A DNA stretch of 64,000 bases from Helochares maculicollis (Eukaryota; Arthropoda; Insecta; Coleoptera; Hydrophilidae), in assembly GCA_033557835.1 (NCBI GenBank), contig JAWQRO010000035.1:1-64000 (forward strand). The letters are read 5' to 3'. A program made the position numbers and the translations under genes. Below are positions 1 through 13,400 of this stretch, one piece after another (positions within the stretch are counted from its first letter, which is position 1; every line of letters begins with the position of its first letter). The notes under the pieces were generated by a model. It ran no database searches. It was not told the DNA's origin and saw nothing but the letters and a program-made list of their open reading frames with translations.

Positions 1-4
1 AAAA

Positions 5-70
<66 letters not shown>
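1..70. repeat. poly(A) run plus (TA)n microsatellite
   Basis: The window opens with about 22 A residues followed by an uninterrupted TA dinucleotide run. It directly abuts the left end of the family A element at position 71, so TA-rich DNA may have been the insertion target. Confidence 0.9.
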
Positions 71-75
<5 letters not shown>

Positions 76-1467
76 TCTGTTTCAAAATTAAATTACATAT
101 CTTAAAGGGGTGGTAGATAGAAGAAGAAATAAGCGATAGGTATTTGTTTGCTGTTTGGGGCATAATTAGTGACCGAAATATTAATTACATGTTCATTTTA
201 AGAAGCACTGTTGGAATTCCCTATGAAGTCATCGGTCGAATACAGACGAATTCTATCAGTATTTCAAAGAATCACCTTCTTGCTTACGCTTAAAGCATCT
301 GGACTTGTAACTGACGAAATAATAATAAAAAACACCCTCGTTGAAAAGAAATAAAGACGAGCGAAAAAAGTTAACATCCCAATAAATTTCAACCGGAGAG
401 GAAAAGCAAGCGCCACGTGTTTCGTCGGATTGCGTTCACTTCAATTTGTTTTTAATACATTATTTACTATTAGATAAGTTAGCTAAACTTTTCTTTATGT
501 CTTTTTCAAAGACAGACATACTAAGCATAAAACAAGAAAAGCCGTAATTCTATTTTAAACAAGGTGATAAATATGAAAGCGGATGCTCATCAAAAAACGT
601 AAAGCGTAATAAATTTACAACCACAGACCCAAGAGAAGCGGTGCATATTTTTCTATCGTTTGTACTATTAATTATGATAAAAATTGACTGTAGTCCATCG
701 TATTTAAGTAGCCATCGAATTTTAAGGACAAAGAATGTTGACAATTAAGTTATTTTTTTAATTTGCGATGTAGGATGTAACTACCCTTCTTGCGGTGGTA
801 ATATGAAGCGATATTCTTTCGAGATCACGTTTGATCTCCATTTCAAAAACATTGCCCTCGAATAAAATTTTACTTAAATGGTTGTTTTTGTTCAGTTTTC
901 TGTCTTTATGTTATTAGGAAGGTTTTGTGTTCGTGAAATAATTTTATCTCGTGGTTATGACAGATCTACCGCTTTGTTTTGATTGTGATGGCGATATTTT
1001 TATAGAGGTAATGGTGACGTTAGTTGTATGATGTAATCGTCTTTCTTGAGGCGGAAGATAGTAATACAAAACGATCTTTTTTCGAGGTTACGTTCTGTTT
1101 TAAATGATTCGAAAAAACGCGGAGCTATAAAATTTCACTTCAATAGTTGTTTATATTCTTTTTTTTGTTTCTTTTTAATAAGGACAGTTTTGCTTTCATG
1201 AAAAATTTTACCTTGAGGTTTTGAAGGATCTAACGACGTGTTTGATTGTGAAGCCGTTATTTTTATAGCAATAACTGTGCCATTGTGTCTGCATAATATT
1301 ATTTAACCCAGCATGGTCTATCGGCATCATTTCAATTATGCCAGGAGTCCCAAATTAGCCAAATTTTCAACATTTTTATTTATACTTAAAAAATACCAGA
1401 TCGTGGTCACATTGGCATTCTTTATATGTGTGTTAAGTATTGGAAATTAGTTCGGCAACACCTTGTA
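71..1467. mobile_element. Family A non-autonomous TIR element, copy 1
   Basis: The left end reads TACAGTCTGTTTC and the right end, reverse-complemented, reads TACAAGGTGTTGCC, so the ends are imperfect terminal inverted repeats of a TACAGGGTGTT type. Related copies lie at 48762-49875 and 61590-62685 and share the internal phrases GGCATAATTAGT, GGATTGCGTTCA and TTCTTGCGGYGG. No coding capacity is seen. Two diverged units of about 260 bp (roughly 763-1020 and 1021-1290) look like an internal tandem duplication. I read it as a non-autonomous DNA transposon; the superfamily is not identified. The 3' UTR of FANCM probably runs into it, with a minus-strand AATAAA at 1375-1380. Confidence 0.6.
1375..1380 (-). 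promoter_or_regulatory. Candidate FANCM polyadenylation signal
   Basis: AATAAA on the minus strand about 105 bases after the FANCM stop codon. It lies inside the family A element, so the 3' end of the transcript may be supplied by the transposon. Positional evidence only. Confidence 0.3.
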
Positions 1468-1484
1468 TATATACATATGTATAA

Positions 1485-4400
1485 CTAAAAAAAAACACTC
1501 ACCCTCCTTTTTCTATGGCAGATAGGCTCTTTCACTTTCCCAGTATTAGGCACTTTGGAGCTATGTTTTGGCTCCTTGTTTACGGTTTTTCGAGAAACAA
1601 ATGATTTTTGATTGTTGGTTGAGGTAGCAATTTCAAAGTCATCGTCATCATCCGCAAATTCAAAATCAGGGACTCGCTTCTCCTCTTTCTTGCGGCTATT
1701 GACGTTCCTGAAGACACTCGTGGGTACTTTAAATGTACTTTCCTCCAATTTATCAACATCTTCAACGATTCCTAAAGCTTGAGTCTCAGTCACTTGAGTT
1801 TGGCAACTGTTTTTCGACGAAACCAAAGTATTTAAGTGATTCGGCCTAAATAATTCTTTACAGGGTCTTGATGCAGGCTTGATAGGCATGCTCAGAAGCG
1901 TTTTTGGAACGTTTTGTGACTTTGTTGGCGTTTTTGTAAATCTTTCGGATGTGGTTTGCAACGGTAACTTTTGTGGTTTTAAAGTAGTACAATTTGGAGT
2001 CGATTTGGATTTAGAAGATCCCACGATAGGAGACATCGGTAAATCAAAGCCAAAGGAGGATAAGTCACAAAAGTCCGACAGGTCAAAATCGATTTCTAAA
2101 TCTTGGATTTCAGTCGCATTTAGCTTACATTGGTTTACCTTAGATGTTTCAAGGGCTTGTTTTGGAGACTTTTTAATGACATTCGATTGTTCATTTGCTT
2201 TGTTCGAAAACGTTGGCTTGATAGAAGTTGCTTGTATCAAGTTTGACCTTGATTTCAACTGTCCAGAAGGAAACCCAGGATTTTTGGGGTTAGATTTCGA
2301 TTCAAATTTAGGAGTGGCTTTAAAATCTTTCGAATTAAATTGAGAAGAGTCCAAATCAAAGTCATCTAAATCGAGAGATGACAAACCTAGGCTAGGATTA
2401 GATTTCCTGTTTGTTGGTTTTTCGTCTCGAGCTGTTGGTATATTACGATTATATCTGGAATTTTCAGAGCTAGTTTTTGTCATCTTACTATTAGGCAGTG
2501 TTATCTGAGGCTCTGTTGTCATACCCTCACCAACTTTAATATTTTTACTGTCGTTCTTTGTGGCTGAACCACCTAAGTTGAATATTGATAAATCACAAAT
2601 ATCGTTAATCTGCTGGGAGAGTGCTTCGAAATCCATGTCTTCAAACAAGGAGAGCTCCAGACTACCCTGTTTGGGTTTGATCTGGCTTGAAACTGTAGTT
2701 TCTTTACAAACAGTTGCTTTTACACAAGTAATATCTTTGGGAACAAGGGTTCTCTCTGTACTAAATTGTTTATCTTGATCAGCAGCTTTGTCTGTATACA
2801 TTTGGTTATTTGGTCCAAGTAAAGTTTCACTTCTGCTGGAACTACTTAATTGGCCTGATTTATCAAATAATTTCTTTTTGGCCTTTTCCTTCAACTCAGC
2901 TATTTTGTTGTAGGTGCACAGAATGGGCGATGTTTCTACTAACCTGTCAGATTTTACCGTCTTGGGGGTCACTGTTCCCAAACTGGCTGGTGAGTATGAA
3001 ATCGACTCAACTGAGGATTGGGAAAACATATCTTCATCAGATGCACTTTGGTTTTTCCTAGATGTAGAAATGTTCTCAGGAGGACAGACGGAATTTACTT
3101 TGCATGCTTTTATATAGCTTGAATTAAATTCAAGTACTGAATCAGTTTGTGGAGAAACATCAACCCTCTGAGCTTTCCGTTTTTTACTGGAACCGATTTT
3201 TGGAGAAGGAGAAAGCATTCCACAAAAATCTGGCTTCTCTGCGGCAATAAACAAATCTGAAATGCTTTCCAACTTGAAGAATTTCAATATTTCAATGTGG
3301 TCAACTACTGGGCTTTGAACAAGCTGGATTTTCTCGGCTGCCGCTTCAAAAGCAGGATACCGGATGTTTCTGGGTTCAATCTTCGACTGGCAAGCCGCCA
3401 TAAAAGTCACCAAATCGTCCTCGGTAATTTTTTCGAAACTGTTCAAATCGGCTTGAAAATCGACCAACACTTTGCCATCTTGAAATAGCTTCGTATCAGC
3501 GCATTTGAACAAATTCTCGCATATCTTACAGCAGCTATCGTCCATGTAGCTGATGGAGAGGTAGCTGCTGATTTCGGCCGTCAAGTCTAAGAAGATTTGT
3601 TTATTAAAACCATAATCGGAATTCACAGGGCTATGCATATCAAGATCGTTTTGCGACGCTTCCGAGCTGATTTTTTTGGGCGATTCAAAACTTTGGCTCT
3701 GCATGAACATCGCCCGGATATCCCTTTGCTTCAGTGCATCCACACTCGCTATTTTGCTTTTTTTGTTTGGATTTCCGGTTGGTAGCAGTTGGGATGACAG
3801 TTGAAGCTGCGTTACGGGCAAGTTATACCGTTTGAAGTCGGCCATTTCCAAGAGAGACACCAGCATTTCCGTATGTAGGGAATGACCAATGTTAGAAACC
3901 AGCTGCAGCTTTCGTTGTTTTTCTAAGTTTTTATTGAAAATGTTTTGCTCACCTCCTTGCGGCTCGCTTAGAATATCTGAAACAGATTTGTTCCAAAGGT
4001 TGGTTGGACCTTCTAGCATTCGATTTACAAGGGCCTGACTTGAGATGTTTTGCGAGGCAAGCCCTTCTTCGTTCAATGCATTCATTTTCTCGAACATCCG
4101 TTTAACCGAGTTGCTCTTTCCTTTTCCTTTGCCGCCTAGAGATTTTTTGGAGACGGGCGAGTCTTTTGTTACTGTTATGAATAGTTTAACGCATTCCGGG
4201 TTGATGTCTTTAGGAACCATCCTCGAGCTTGGTATGAAAATGTGCTTGTTGAAGTCGATGGATGTGAGGATGTTCTTCGAGAAGTGGTTCTTTTCATGCA
4301 GGCAATCGTTTAAGGTTTGTTGCTCCTTGCCTTCGGTCACTAAAACGACAACTCGGCCTGTCGTCTTTCTGCCAGTTCTGCCCATCCGTTGCACCATCCG

Positions 4401-7400
4401 AATGGGTGATTTATTGGAAATGTCAAAGCAGATAATTAGATTGACTTCGCCTACATCCAGACCTTCTTCCCCTATGCATGTCGACAACAGGGTATTGCAT
4501 TCGCCTTTGCGGAACGCGTTGACTATCTGCGAACAAAAACATATGCTTTTCAAGTACAGAGATGGTCAATTCCACAACTGTCTTTTAATAATGTAATTTA
4601 GATTAAATTTAACCTTAGTACTAACATTCTAAATATGCCTTTTGTTACGAGTAGCATTGTGATATTAATTCATTATGCAGGAAAGTTCTGATTCTTTGTT
4701 ATTTCATGAGCTCGGCAATGCAGTCATGGATCACAATATCCCAAGTGCTACAAATATTTAAGCTGCTCTCCACTGATCCAGAAATTCTGTGATTACAAAT
4801 AATAATTGACCATAAAATCGTTTTCAGAGGTCAAGAAATTTTTGTAAACGACATGACAATCCAAATATCAAAATTTTGTTCTCTAGCATAAACAAACTTC
4901 TATCACGAACCAAGCAGATAAAAACACAAAATATTTAATATTGGTGATTTTATAAAGGATATTTTTGTAAATTATAATTTAAAAATCTGGGGTGTGTTCA
5001 CTCTACATATATACATAAATGTATAGTAGAAAAGTACGAAAGCAATAGTAAACATCTAAAAGTACAAATATTGAAATCGAAAGTAAATCCGGAAAATTCA
5101 GTTAACATATTGATAGTTTAAAATCAATATAAACCCTAAAAAGGTCCTTTACAATTGGAAACCTTTCTGACAATACATAAATCGAGAAGAATCTAAGACA
5201 TGGTGCATGAAAGCGTTTTCTGAAAATCTGTCCTCTTAAAAGATTGTTACAAATCAGTCTTAAAATTTGCAAACCACCACTTCCTTTTATTATTTCTTGT
5301 TAAACATCCACAACTTTCTTGCCATATGTGATCAATGTTCGGTAGATTATCAATTTTGCTATGTGAAAAATACTTTTTGTGCAAAGTACGTTTATTAAAA
5401 ATCCCTCACATTCAAATTATTACTTCTTTATAACTACTTTATTTTGAAAGTTTCATATTAAATAAGGTGGAATGAATAATATTCCTAAAATTTTGTTGTA
5501 GCAATTAATTTAAATTGTGAATGTCCAGTTGGAAGTAGCTATACTCATTTCTCAGAAATGGACCAATGATTTTATGAACTGAATGCTTTCTTTCTAATAA
5601 TAAAATTAATGAAACGATAGCAGAAAAAGTTTTAGAGGTTTTAACAGTGCTAATTCTTCAAAGCATCATTTATCCACGAGATATGAGCGAGCGAATTCTA
5701 AGTAAGCAAAGCATATTTGATATTTTTATACTTTTCTACTACGTGTACATTTTGAAATCTCTTATGAAATAGAGCAACTAACTTTACCTTTTAAGGAAAA
5801 TGACCGTAGTTTCATATTACAAGTGTGTATGTTCCTTAATGCATCTTCAAGAGCGAGTCCCTAGTAAGCTAAGTTTGTTGGATTTTTTAGGTATTCCTAC
5901 ACCTATACAAGAAAAATTAGTTCTAATGCTACCCCCAGCAACTATGAACTGAATTATGGCATTAAGAAAGTTTCAGCTCTTGTTTTAATTTTTTATGCTG
6001 CAGCCTAATTAATATATAACTCTTAATATTTAAAAATAATACCTCCAGTGCTTCGATCAATAAAAAATTTGTTGTGCATCACACTACAAATCGATACTAT
6101 AACAGTTGTTAAAGTAGACCTATTGAGCTACTAACAAAAGTTGATATGGAAAATATCAAGAATCTAAAGTATTACTCCCTGATTAGGGTTGCATTAAAAT
6201 CAAACCTGCTTAAAGTGGCAACTATGCCGTCCTTTCACGATTTTATTATATTTTATAATAGTACTTTTAAGTGTGTTTATTCCTTAATCCATTTCCACTC
6301 CATGAGAGAATTAAGAAGCGAATCCTGAGTAACCGAAGCTTATACAGATCTTGATTTATGCCTTCTAAATGTTCAAACACAGTTAACTTCGTCCAACAAA
6401 GTCCAACAATTGCAATCGGTTTTGTATTTCAGAAACTTTCCTCCAAGTACCGTATCCAATATCTTTATAAAAGTTAGCACCTCCCAAATATACATAAAGT
6501 ACATTAAAAATTCTACTCTTTTGAAAAAGCTCTTTATCACCAATAATTTACTTGAAAAATTAGGAAACTGTATAGGTAAACTGGTACTTCCGGTGTTCGT
6601 ATACGCCTCAAAAATTCTTTTTCTTCTTATAGTTTTCCCATAAATGGGTGGCACTGTCCTATACTGGACCATAGAGCCAATCGGTGGCATTAGAGTGAGA
6701 TTCCAATAGCTGGTGGAAAGGTAGGGATATGGTATATAGGATCATTTGCAGTTGCACCTACTTGAAATATATTGAATATATTGAAATAGGTGTTGGTTGT
6801 TTTAAGTAAATCAATTGCGTTATTAATAAGTTGGTTTCATGTGGGTATACTGGGCAACCAAAAAAATATGATTGAGATCCCCATGTTGACCACAATCACA
6901 CAGTGGGGAGTTTCTTTTCTTCATTTTGTGAAGGAGTTCCGGAGTCCTAAGGTGATTGGATCGGAAACGAGAAACGAAAACTATAAAGTCTCGTTGTGAG
7001 TCCGGAAGTTTCCTGTACCAAGTTGACAGAGAAACGTGATAGTTAAAATGACCAAAAATAATGACTTTTTGTATGATATAGAAATTCCAGGATATCTGCC
7101 AATATTGTAACATTTTTTTCGTTGCTTCTTCTGTCAACTCGTTATGGTTCAATAAAGAAGACAGCTCTGGGAAGCTTTCTTTGCAAGGTTGTATGCCTTT
7201 TCATTCCCCATTATACCACTATGACTTGGGACCCATAATAATAGTATACCATTACCATAATTAGATATTTCAAAAATAATAGGTTTAATGTTTGATATTA
7301 CGTTGGGTGTTTTGCAAGAAAAAACTAGTTTGCTTAACTTATTTAATACCGAAAGGGAGTCTGTGCAGATAACCGCAGCTGAAATTGCTTTGCTCTTAGC

Positions 7401-10400
7401 ATAAATATAGACGAACCATTTGAAAGACAAGCACTATACGAAAAATTTCTATCAGGACTGACAATCGCATATGCAGCCTTTTCATCTGTGGGGTTAACTG
7501 AACCGTCGATATAAATGTAGTTATGGTCAAAATATTTTTCTTGTTTTAGATTGTTAAAGGCGTCTATGGTTGAATTTGTATTTTTTAATACCCATGTGGT
7601 TGTTGGCTGCGTTTTTAGTTGTGCAATAAGTGGGATTTTGTATATTTGGGATTTTATTTTTGGAGTCATTGCTTGATTGTTTTTATTTTCCATGTATTTC
7701 TGTAATAAGAAGGGAACTTTCTTCTTATGGAAGTATTTATTTTGGTTATATAGTTGTTGCAGTTGTTTCATTTTTGCAGTTAGGCTTTCATCAATGTATT
7801 GTAAGTATTTATAGGTAAACTTTTCCGCTTGGAAGGCAATCCTGTGTGTGATAGGGGGGGAGACCTGTATCAAATGTAGCCATGTAATTTGGCGAAGATT
7901 TCATGAGGCCTAAAATTGCCAGCAACATTGGCTTGTATTTTATCGTAACGTTCATACGGGTATTTTTTGTTATAGCTCACAATATGCCCATTATACTCAA
8001 GATGTCCGCTCTATGGCTATAGCTATATAAGTTTGACAACACCTCTGGATGGCTTCCAGAGGACGTCCCACACCAACTATTAATAGTACTCAAGAGTTGA
8101 TCACAATACCTTCTCTTTACAATACTTCCTGTTATCGTATTACCAAACACTTAATTCCATTGAAAATAAATTTACGTTAAGTTCTAATCAAGAATGACCC
8201 TTCTAATTGAAGTGCATAAAGCTATCAAGCCGGTCTACAAGGAATTTACCAGAGACGATCTTTGTAGATACATCAGCGGATATACTTAACACTGTAATGA
8301 AAGCTTTAATTTGACTGTATGAGCATTGGCTTCAAAATCCATTTCTAGTGGTAATGAGTAAATAGTGTTGGATATTGCTATGGATGTTATAGGTTGCCTG
8401 TATAATGACAGCTTCGCTTCAATATTATAAATAACGAAAGTGAAGGATTTAGAAATTTAAAAATGTGCTTGGCGATTGACAAGCTTGCAGTCTTAAGCTG
8501 TAAAACAATGGACAATTACTTTAAAATCCTGCAGAAAATAAATGGAAAAACAGGACACTAAAACAGAAAGCCAATCATATGGCGCAGGTATCTGCTTAAA
8601 GCCATTACTAACTTTGTTAAGACTTTTTATACTCTAAAGTTTTAAACACATTTATTTCCAAACTGCATTTTTCAAGTTCGCCACGCCCATTAATTTATTC
8701 CTTCTCTTTTAAATAAGCCTCTCGAAAACGTTCAAATTTCAGGCAGTTACATGTATCGCCCCCCTTAATTAAGAGAAGTTGCCGTATGTTCAATTTGATG
8801 TCAAAAATAAAAAATGTAGTAGAAGGTTGAAATAGTAATAGTGAAAAAACAAGGAAAGTGGGTTGCATGTGAACCGAAGCCGAGAAATGTTGAACGTCGG
8901 TCTTTCACATGTGAAATTGTGGTTGCCAAGCAAAAATTAAAGGATTTTTTTGTGTAGTTTAATCATAGATGGTGAAAAATGAGTTATATTCAGGTCCCGA
9001 CCTGTACGCAACAAGTTCAGACAGGTCCCGAACGCCTATATATAAGGAACCTGTCTGAACGAAAAGTCAAGCAGTGATTAATCAGTATTATTTGTGAATA
9101 GTGATAGTAGAATATATTTACTCGACATCTTGAGTTAATATTATTGTTATTATTATCAAGTATTTATTTGGAAATTTAAATTAAATTAGTGATAATAAAA
9201 GTTATTATGAAGTTAAAATTGTTATTAAAAAATGTACACTACTAACACCAAGATATAACTGGTGCTGCGAACAGGATCTTCTGAAGATAACAACCATAGT
9301 TATAGTTCGTTTTAATGATTTTTTAGAAGAAAAGAAAAATAGAAGAAAGAAAACTGGAGGACTTAAGTTAACTTTTCGCAAAAATCAAGATAGTGGGAGA
9401 CAGTAAAGACCAATCAACAATTGAAACAATGAGACCAGAAAATTTCAAGACTGAATACCTGAATTGCATTCCAAACTTCGATGGAAATCCAAATGAACTG
9501 CCACGATTTTTAAGAACTAGTGAGAGCCTACTAAACACATTCAGCACCAACAATCCGAATAAATTTCAAAATATATACCTTTTCAACGCCATAGGTGAGA
9601 AGATTTCAGAAAAAGCGAGAACAGTAATAAATGTGCAAAATCCAACCTCGTGGATAGAAGTAAAAAATGTACTGAACCGAAACTTCGCAGACCAAAGTGA
9701 TGAACCAAGCCTGAACAGGGATCTAGTGCTAACCAAACAAACCTACAATGGAAGACCCGCAGAATTATTCGCTAAAATTTTACAATTACTTAACCTACTG
9801 TGCAGTTTCATTGAACTACACAAAGTCAATCCCAACATTAAGAGAAAAAAAGGCCCTCTAGAACAATGTAGCATTAAGAACATTTCTGGCAGGATTAAGA
9901 GAACCTCTATGCACTACAATAATATGTATGCAAACCTTAATGGAGCCATGCAATTTATAGAAAACGAAGAAGTCATTGCAAAATATCAACAAACCCCCAA
10001 TAGGAATGAAACCGTAAACACATCTATGCCGAGACCAAATAAACCAATGAAGTACAACCGTAAAATCAATAACAATTATAACAATTACAACAATTTCAAA
10101 CAAAATTATAATCAAGGACACCAGTCGAATCAAAGTCAACAACAACCAAGAAATGAGTTCTCTAATTACAGAAACCCAGAACCAAGAACTTTTTATAATC
10201 GAAACCGGAACAGACAACCGAATCAACCATATCAGCCTACACTGATGTTGACCTCAACCCACAACACTATGAGACAATTGGAAGAACAGCAACCCTTTAG
10301 AATGATGGACACTAGACAACAGTATACACCAATGTCAACACAAACAATCAGGGAATCTAGGCCAATGTATAATATAGATGTGCAAGAAGATGAGCAAAAA

Positions 10401-13400
10401 ATTTTCCGTACTCCCATTACCGAGAACTTCCAACATAATATCACACAACAGTTCCGGCGAAGACAAAACTCATCTACCATACATAATCTTACCCAACAAC
10501 AACATTAAACTACTAATTGGCAGTGGCTCTTTAAAATCATTCCTACATCCACTAATTGTAACAAAATGTTACTCTGAAATCATCAAAAGGGACCCATTCA
10601 CTGTTACCAGCACACACATAACGTCAAAACAAAACTACAGTGTTGAAATAGACACTCCAAAAATATGCAACAAACCAAAATCAAGAACGAAATTTTATTT
10701 AAACGACTTCAACAAACATTTTGACGGCCTAATTGTAATGGACAACCTGAAGCTTTTAAAGGCACAAATACTACTAGACAGAAACATACTGAAGACACCA
10801 GAAACCGAAATAAACATGGAATATCATGAAATTAATCAAAGGAAGAACAAAGAAACACTCAATACATTTGATTATGTCTTCAAACAGAAAAGATACTACC
10901 GGCAAGGACCCAAAGTGTCATCCAAGTAAAAAATAAAGTTACGTACGGAGACATTATAATATTCTGCCAAAAGAGAAACAACTGCGAAATTCCAGAAACA
11001 TTAACACATGCAAAAAAGGGACGAGCCATTACCACGAAACTAAACACAAGTAACCACGACGTTAGAATAAACTTAGAAGAACCTTTCGATGCTGAAGAAT
11101 ACTGTGAACAAACAAATGAAAAGGAAGTCCAACACAATCACTTATCAACTCAACTAGAGAAACTGTACGATACCCAGGCCAGGAACAAATTGGATTTATC
11201 AGAATTTAGACTTAAACACCTGAATGCAGAAGAAAAACATAAACATCAATACGGAAAATCCAATCATAGAGGCATTGAAGAGACAGAGGAGAGAATTAAA
11301 CGTAAATACTATTGGCCGAGCTTACCTACAACCATACAAAAGTTTATCGACAACTGTGAGGTATGTCAACAAGCAAAATATGAAAGACATCCAGTAAGAG
11401 TGAAAATGAATATTACACCGACATCAAATGAGCCCTTCGAGATCCTATACATCAACACAGTTCAACTGGAAAGAGAAAAGTTTTTGACAATCATCGACAG
11501 TTTCTCCAAGTACGCCGAAGCCTAAAAACACCAACAGAGATTACAGACAAATTAATAATATATTTCACACATCACGGTATTTCGAAAACAATAATTACAG
11601 ACGATGGAACAGAATTCAAAAATAGTCTAATTGACAACCTACTGAAGTTGCACAAAATCAACATACACTTCGTGGCCCCATACTACCCACTCTCAAATAG
11701 TCAAATCGAAAGACTGCACTCAACCATTTTAGAACATATCCGCCTGATGAACCACAATGAAGAAAAGCAATTTAACATAGGGATGAAGATGGCCTATGCA
11801 ATACTAGCATACAACCACTCAATACACGCAACAACTAAATTTACCCCATTGGAAATAATCTATGGAAAAATAGACAACAACTTATTTAAAATGGATTTGG
11901 AACATCTAATTACAAGCGACTACGTAGAAAAACAGAAAGCTATTTGCAAAAAGTTATATAATAAAATTAATGCAACAATACAAGAAAACAAAGAGGCAGT
12001 AATCAAAAGGAGAAATGAAACTTTGGAAGATGTAAACATCTTTAAAGAGAAAATGAAAATATTCGTGAAACAACCATCAAGAAGAAAATCGGCCGATCGC
12101 AACCTCCACAAGAAATTCACAAAGTCGACGAGATCATGAAGACCGTCACCACAACAAAAGGAAGGATCGACATGGACAATGTCAAACGCCGGAGGAAGTT
12201 TGGGAAAGAAATGTGAGAACATAATTTATTTTAAATTTAGAGTATGTTTATGATATTTAAGTCTCGTTATACTCGACTTCCCCTAGGAAGAGAGGAGTTA
12301 TATTCAGGTCTCAACCTGTACACAACAAATTCAGACAGGTTCCCGAACACCTATATATAAAGAACCTGTCTGAACCACAAGTCAAGCAGTTATTAATCCC
12401 TATTAATTGTGCATAGTAATAGAATAGTAGTGATAGGATATATTTACTCGACATCTTGAGTTATTATTGGTTCCACAATACTCTTTCTGATTACTAACCG
12501 TTTTGATGGCTATGCTTCACATAATAAGAACACAAAAAAATTGATTTGATTCATGTATAATTTTGCTAATACAATATTAAAAACAATACATATGCCATTA
12601 AAATGGTTTTGAATAGTATTTATTGATAGCACCCTGGCACACAGGGCTAACCCAAGAACAGCATAATTCATTGTGATTGCAACATCTTCCAAACAAATTT
12701 CGTATAGTTATAAGAATGAAAACAATTATTTGATATGAAACTTTAAAAACCACTTCTTAATGGAATTGCTTAATATTTTGGTCATTTAAAACATGGTTAT
12801 AAGAGAAGACTTACGTTAATTTGTTGCCTTTGCGTCATAGCGCCTTGTCCTAGAAACAGTCTGGCTTCAATGAGAGGTCTATTTTGCAAAAGCAAAGCAT
12901 AAGCCTCCATGACACTTTCTCGGTATTCAAAAAACACGATGGCCCTCGTTGAGGTCTCTTCCGCCTTCTGGAAGTGCTGCACAAGGAGTTCCTTGAGTTT
13001 ATAAAATTTTGGATGGCCGAATTTCACATTGTTCGGTATCTCAGGAATGGAGCCATCAGGAAGAGGATCGAGAGAAGGAGCAGGCCCTAAGAATTGTCGT
13101 ACGTCATCAATGATTGCATGCAGCTTGACATTGTTGCGTAGCAGCGGTTTACTTGCGTGTTCTGAAAAGTTGATCAATGACGAATTGATTCGATGTAAAT
13201 ATGAAGTTTCGACATCTTAAATACCTGTGCAAAATGTTAGAAATCCTCGCAATCCATGACGTATCAGTAGCTCATAAGCGTGATATAAAGTGATGCAAAT
13301 GTTTAAATTTTTCATTATCTCGGAATAGTTCCTGCAAATAAAATTCTAAGTAAAAATTAGGGCTCCCATTAAGAACCGATTGTCGTACCGGTGATGCTTT

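Larger units (their letters stand above)
4527..6780. other. Left part of FANCM intron 6, AT-rich, no gene
   Basis: The 8.3 kb intron between FANCM exons 6 and 7 (4527-12814) begins here, read in plus orientation. This part is AT-rich with only short random frames. It holds three copies of the 45-bp motif (near 5676, 5841 and 6301) and a short family B fragment near 6460-6650. A phrase near 4985 (CTGGGGTGTGTTCACTC) resembles the start of the family B units at the right end of the window. Confidence 0.6.
8982..12470 (+). mobile_element. Gypsy-like LTR retrotransposon, internally deleted
   Basis: Two direct repeats starting AGTTATATTCAGGTC lie at 8982 and 12296. The first ends in ATATAACT at 9260, giving the AGTTA...TAACT ends known from gypsy/17.6-type elements. 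The purine-rich CCCCTAGGAAGAGAGG at 12280-12295 just before the second repeat fits a polypurine tract. Inside are a gag-like frame, a protease-like start and an integrase, in the order expected for Ty3/gypsy, but the reverse transcriptase and RNase H are missing. The 3' LTR is cut short near 12470. It is a defective insertion inside FANCM intron 6, antisense to FANCM. Confidence 0.85.

Noticed and set aside
1879..2343. Plus-strand open frame of 154 codons
   Set aside because: It is the shadow of the minus-strand FANCM exon, whose protein continues on both sides.
4045..4596. Plus-strand frame of 183 codons
   Set aside because: Antisense shadow of the FANCM helicase motif VI region.
10378..10480. 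Overlap of the gag frame and the second pol frame as a programmed frameshift
   Set aside because: Possible in this type of element, but the copy is so decayed that no slippery site can be argued.
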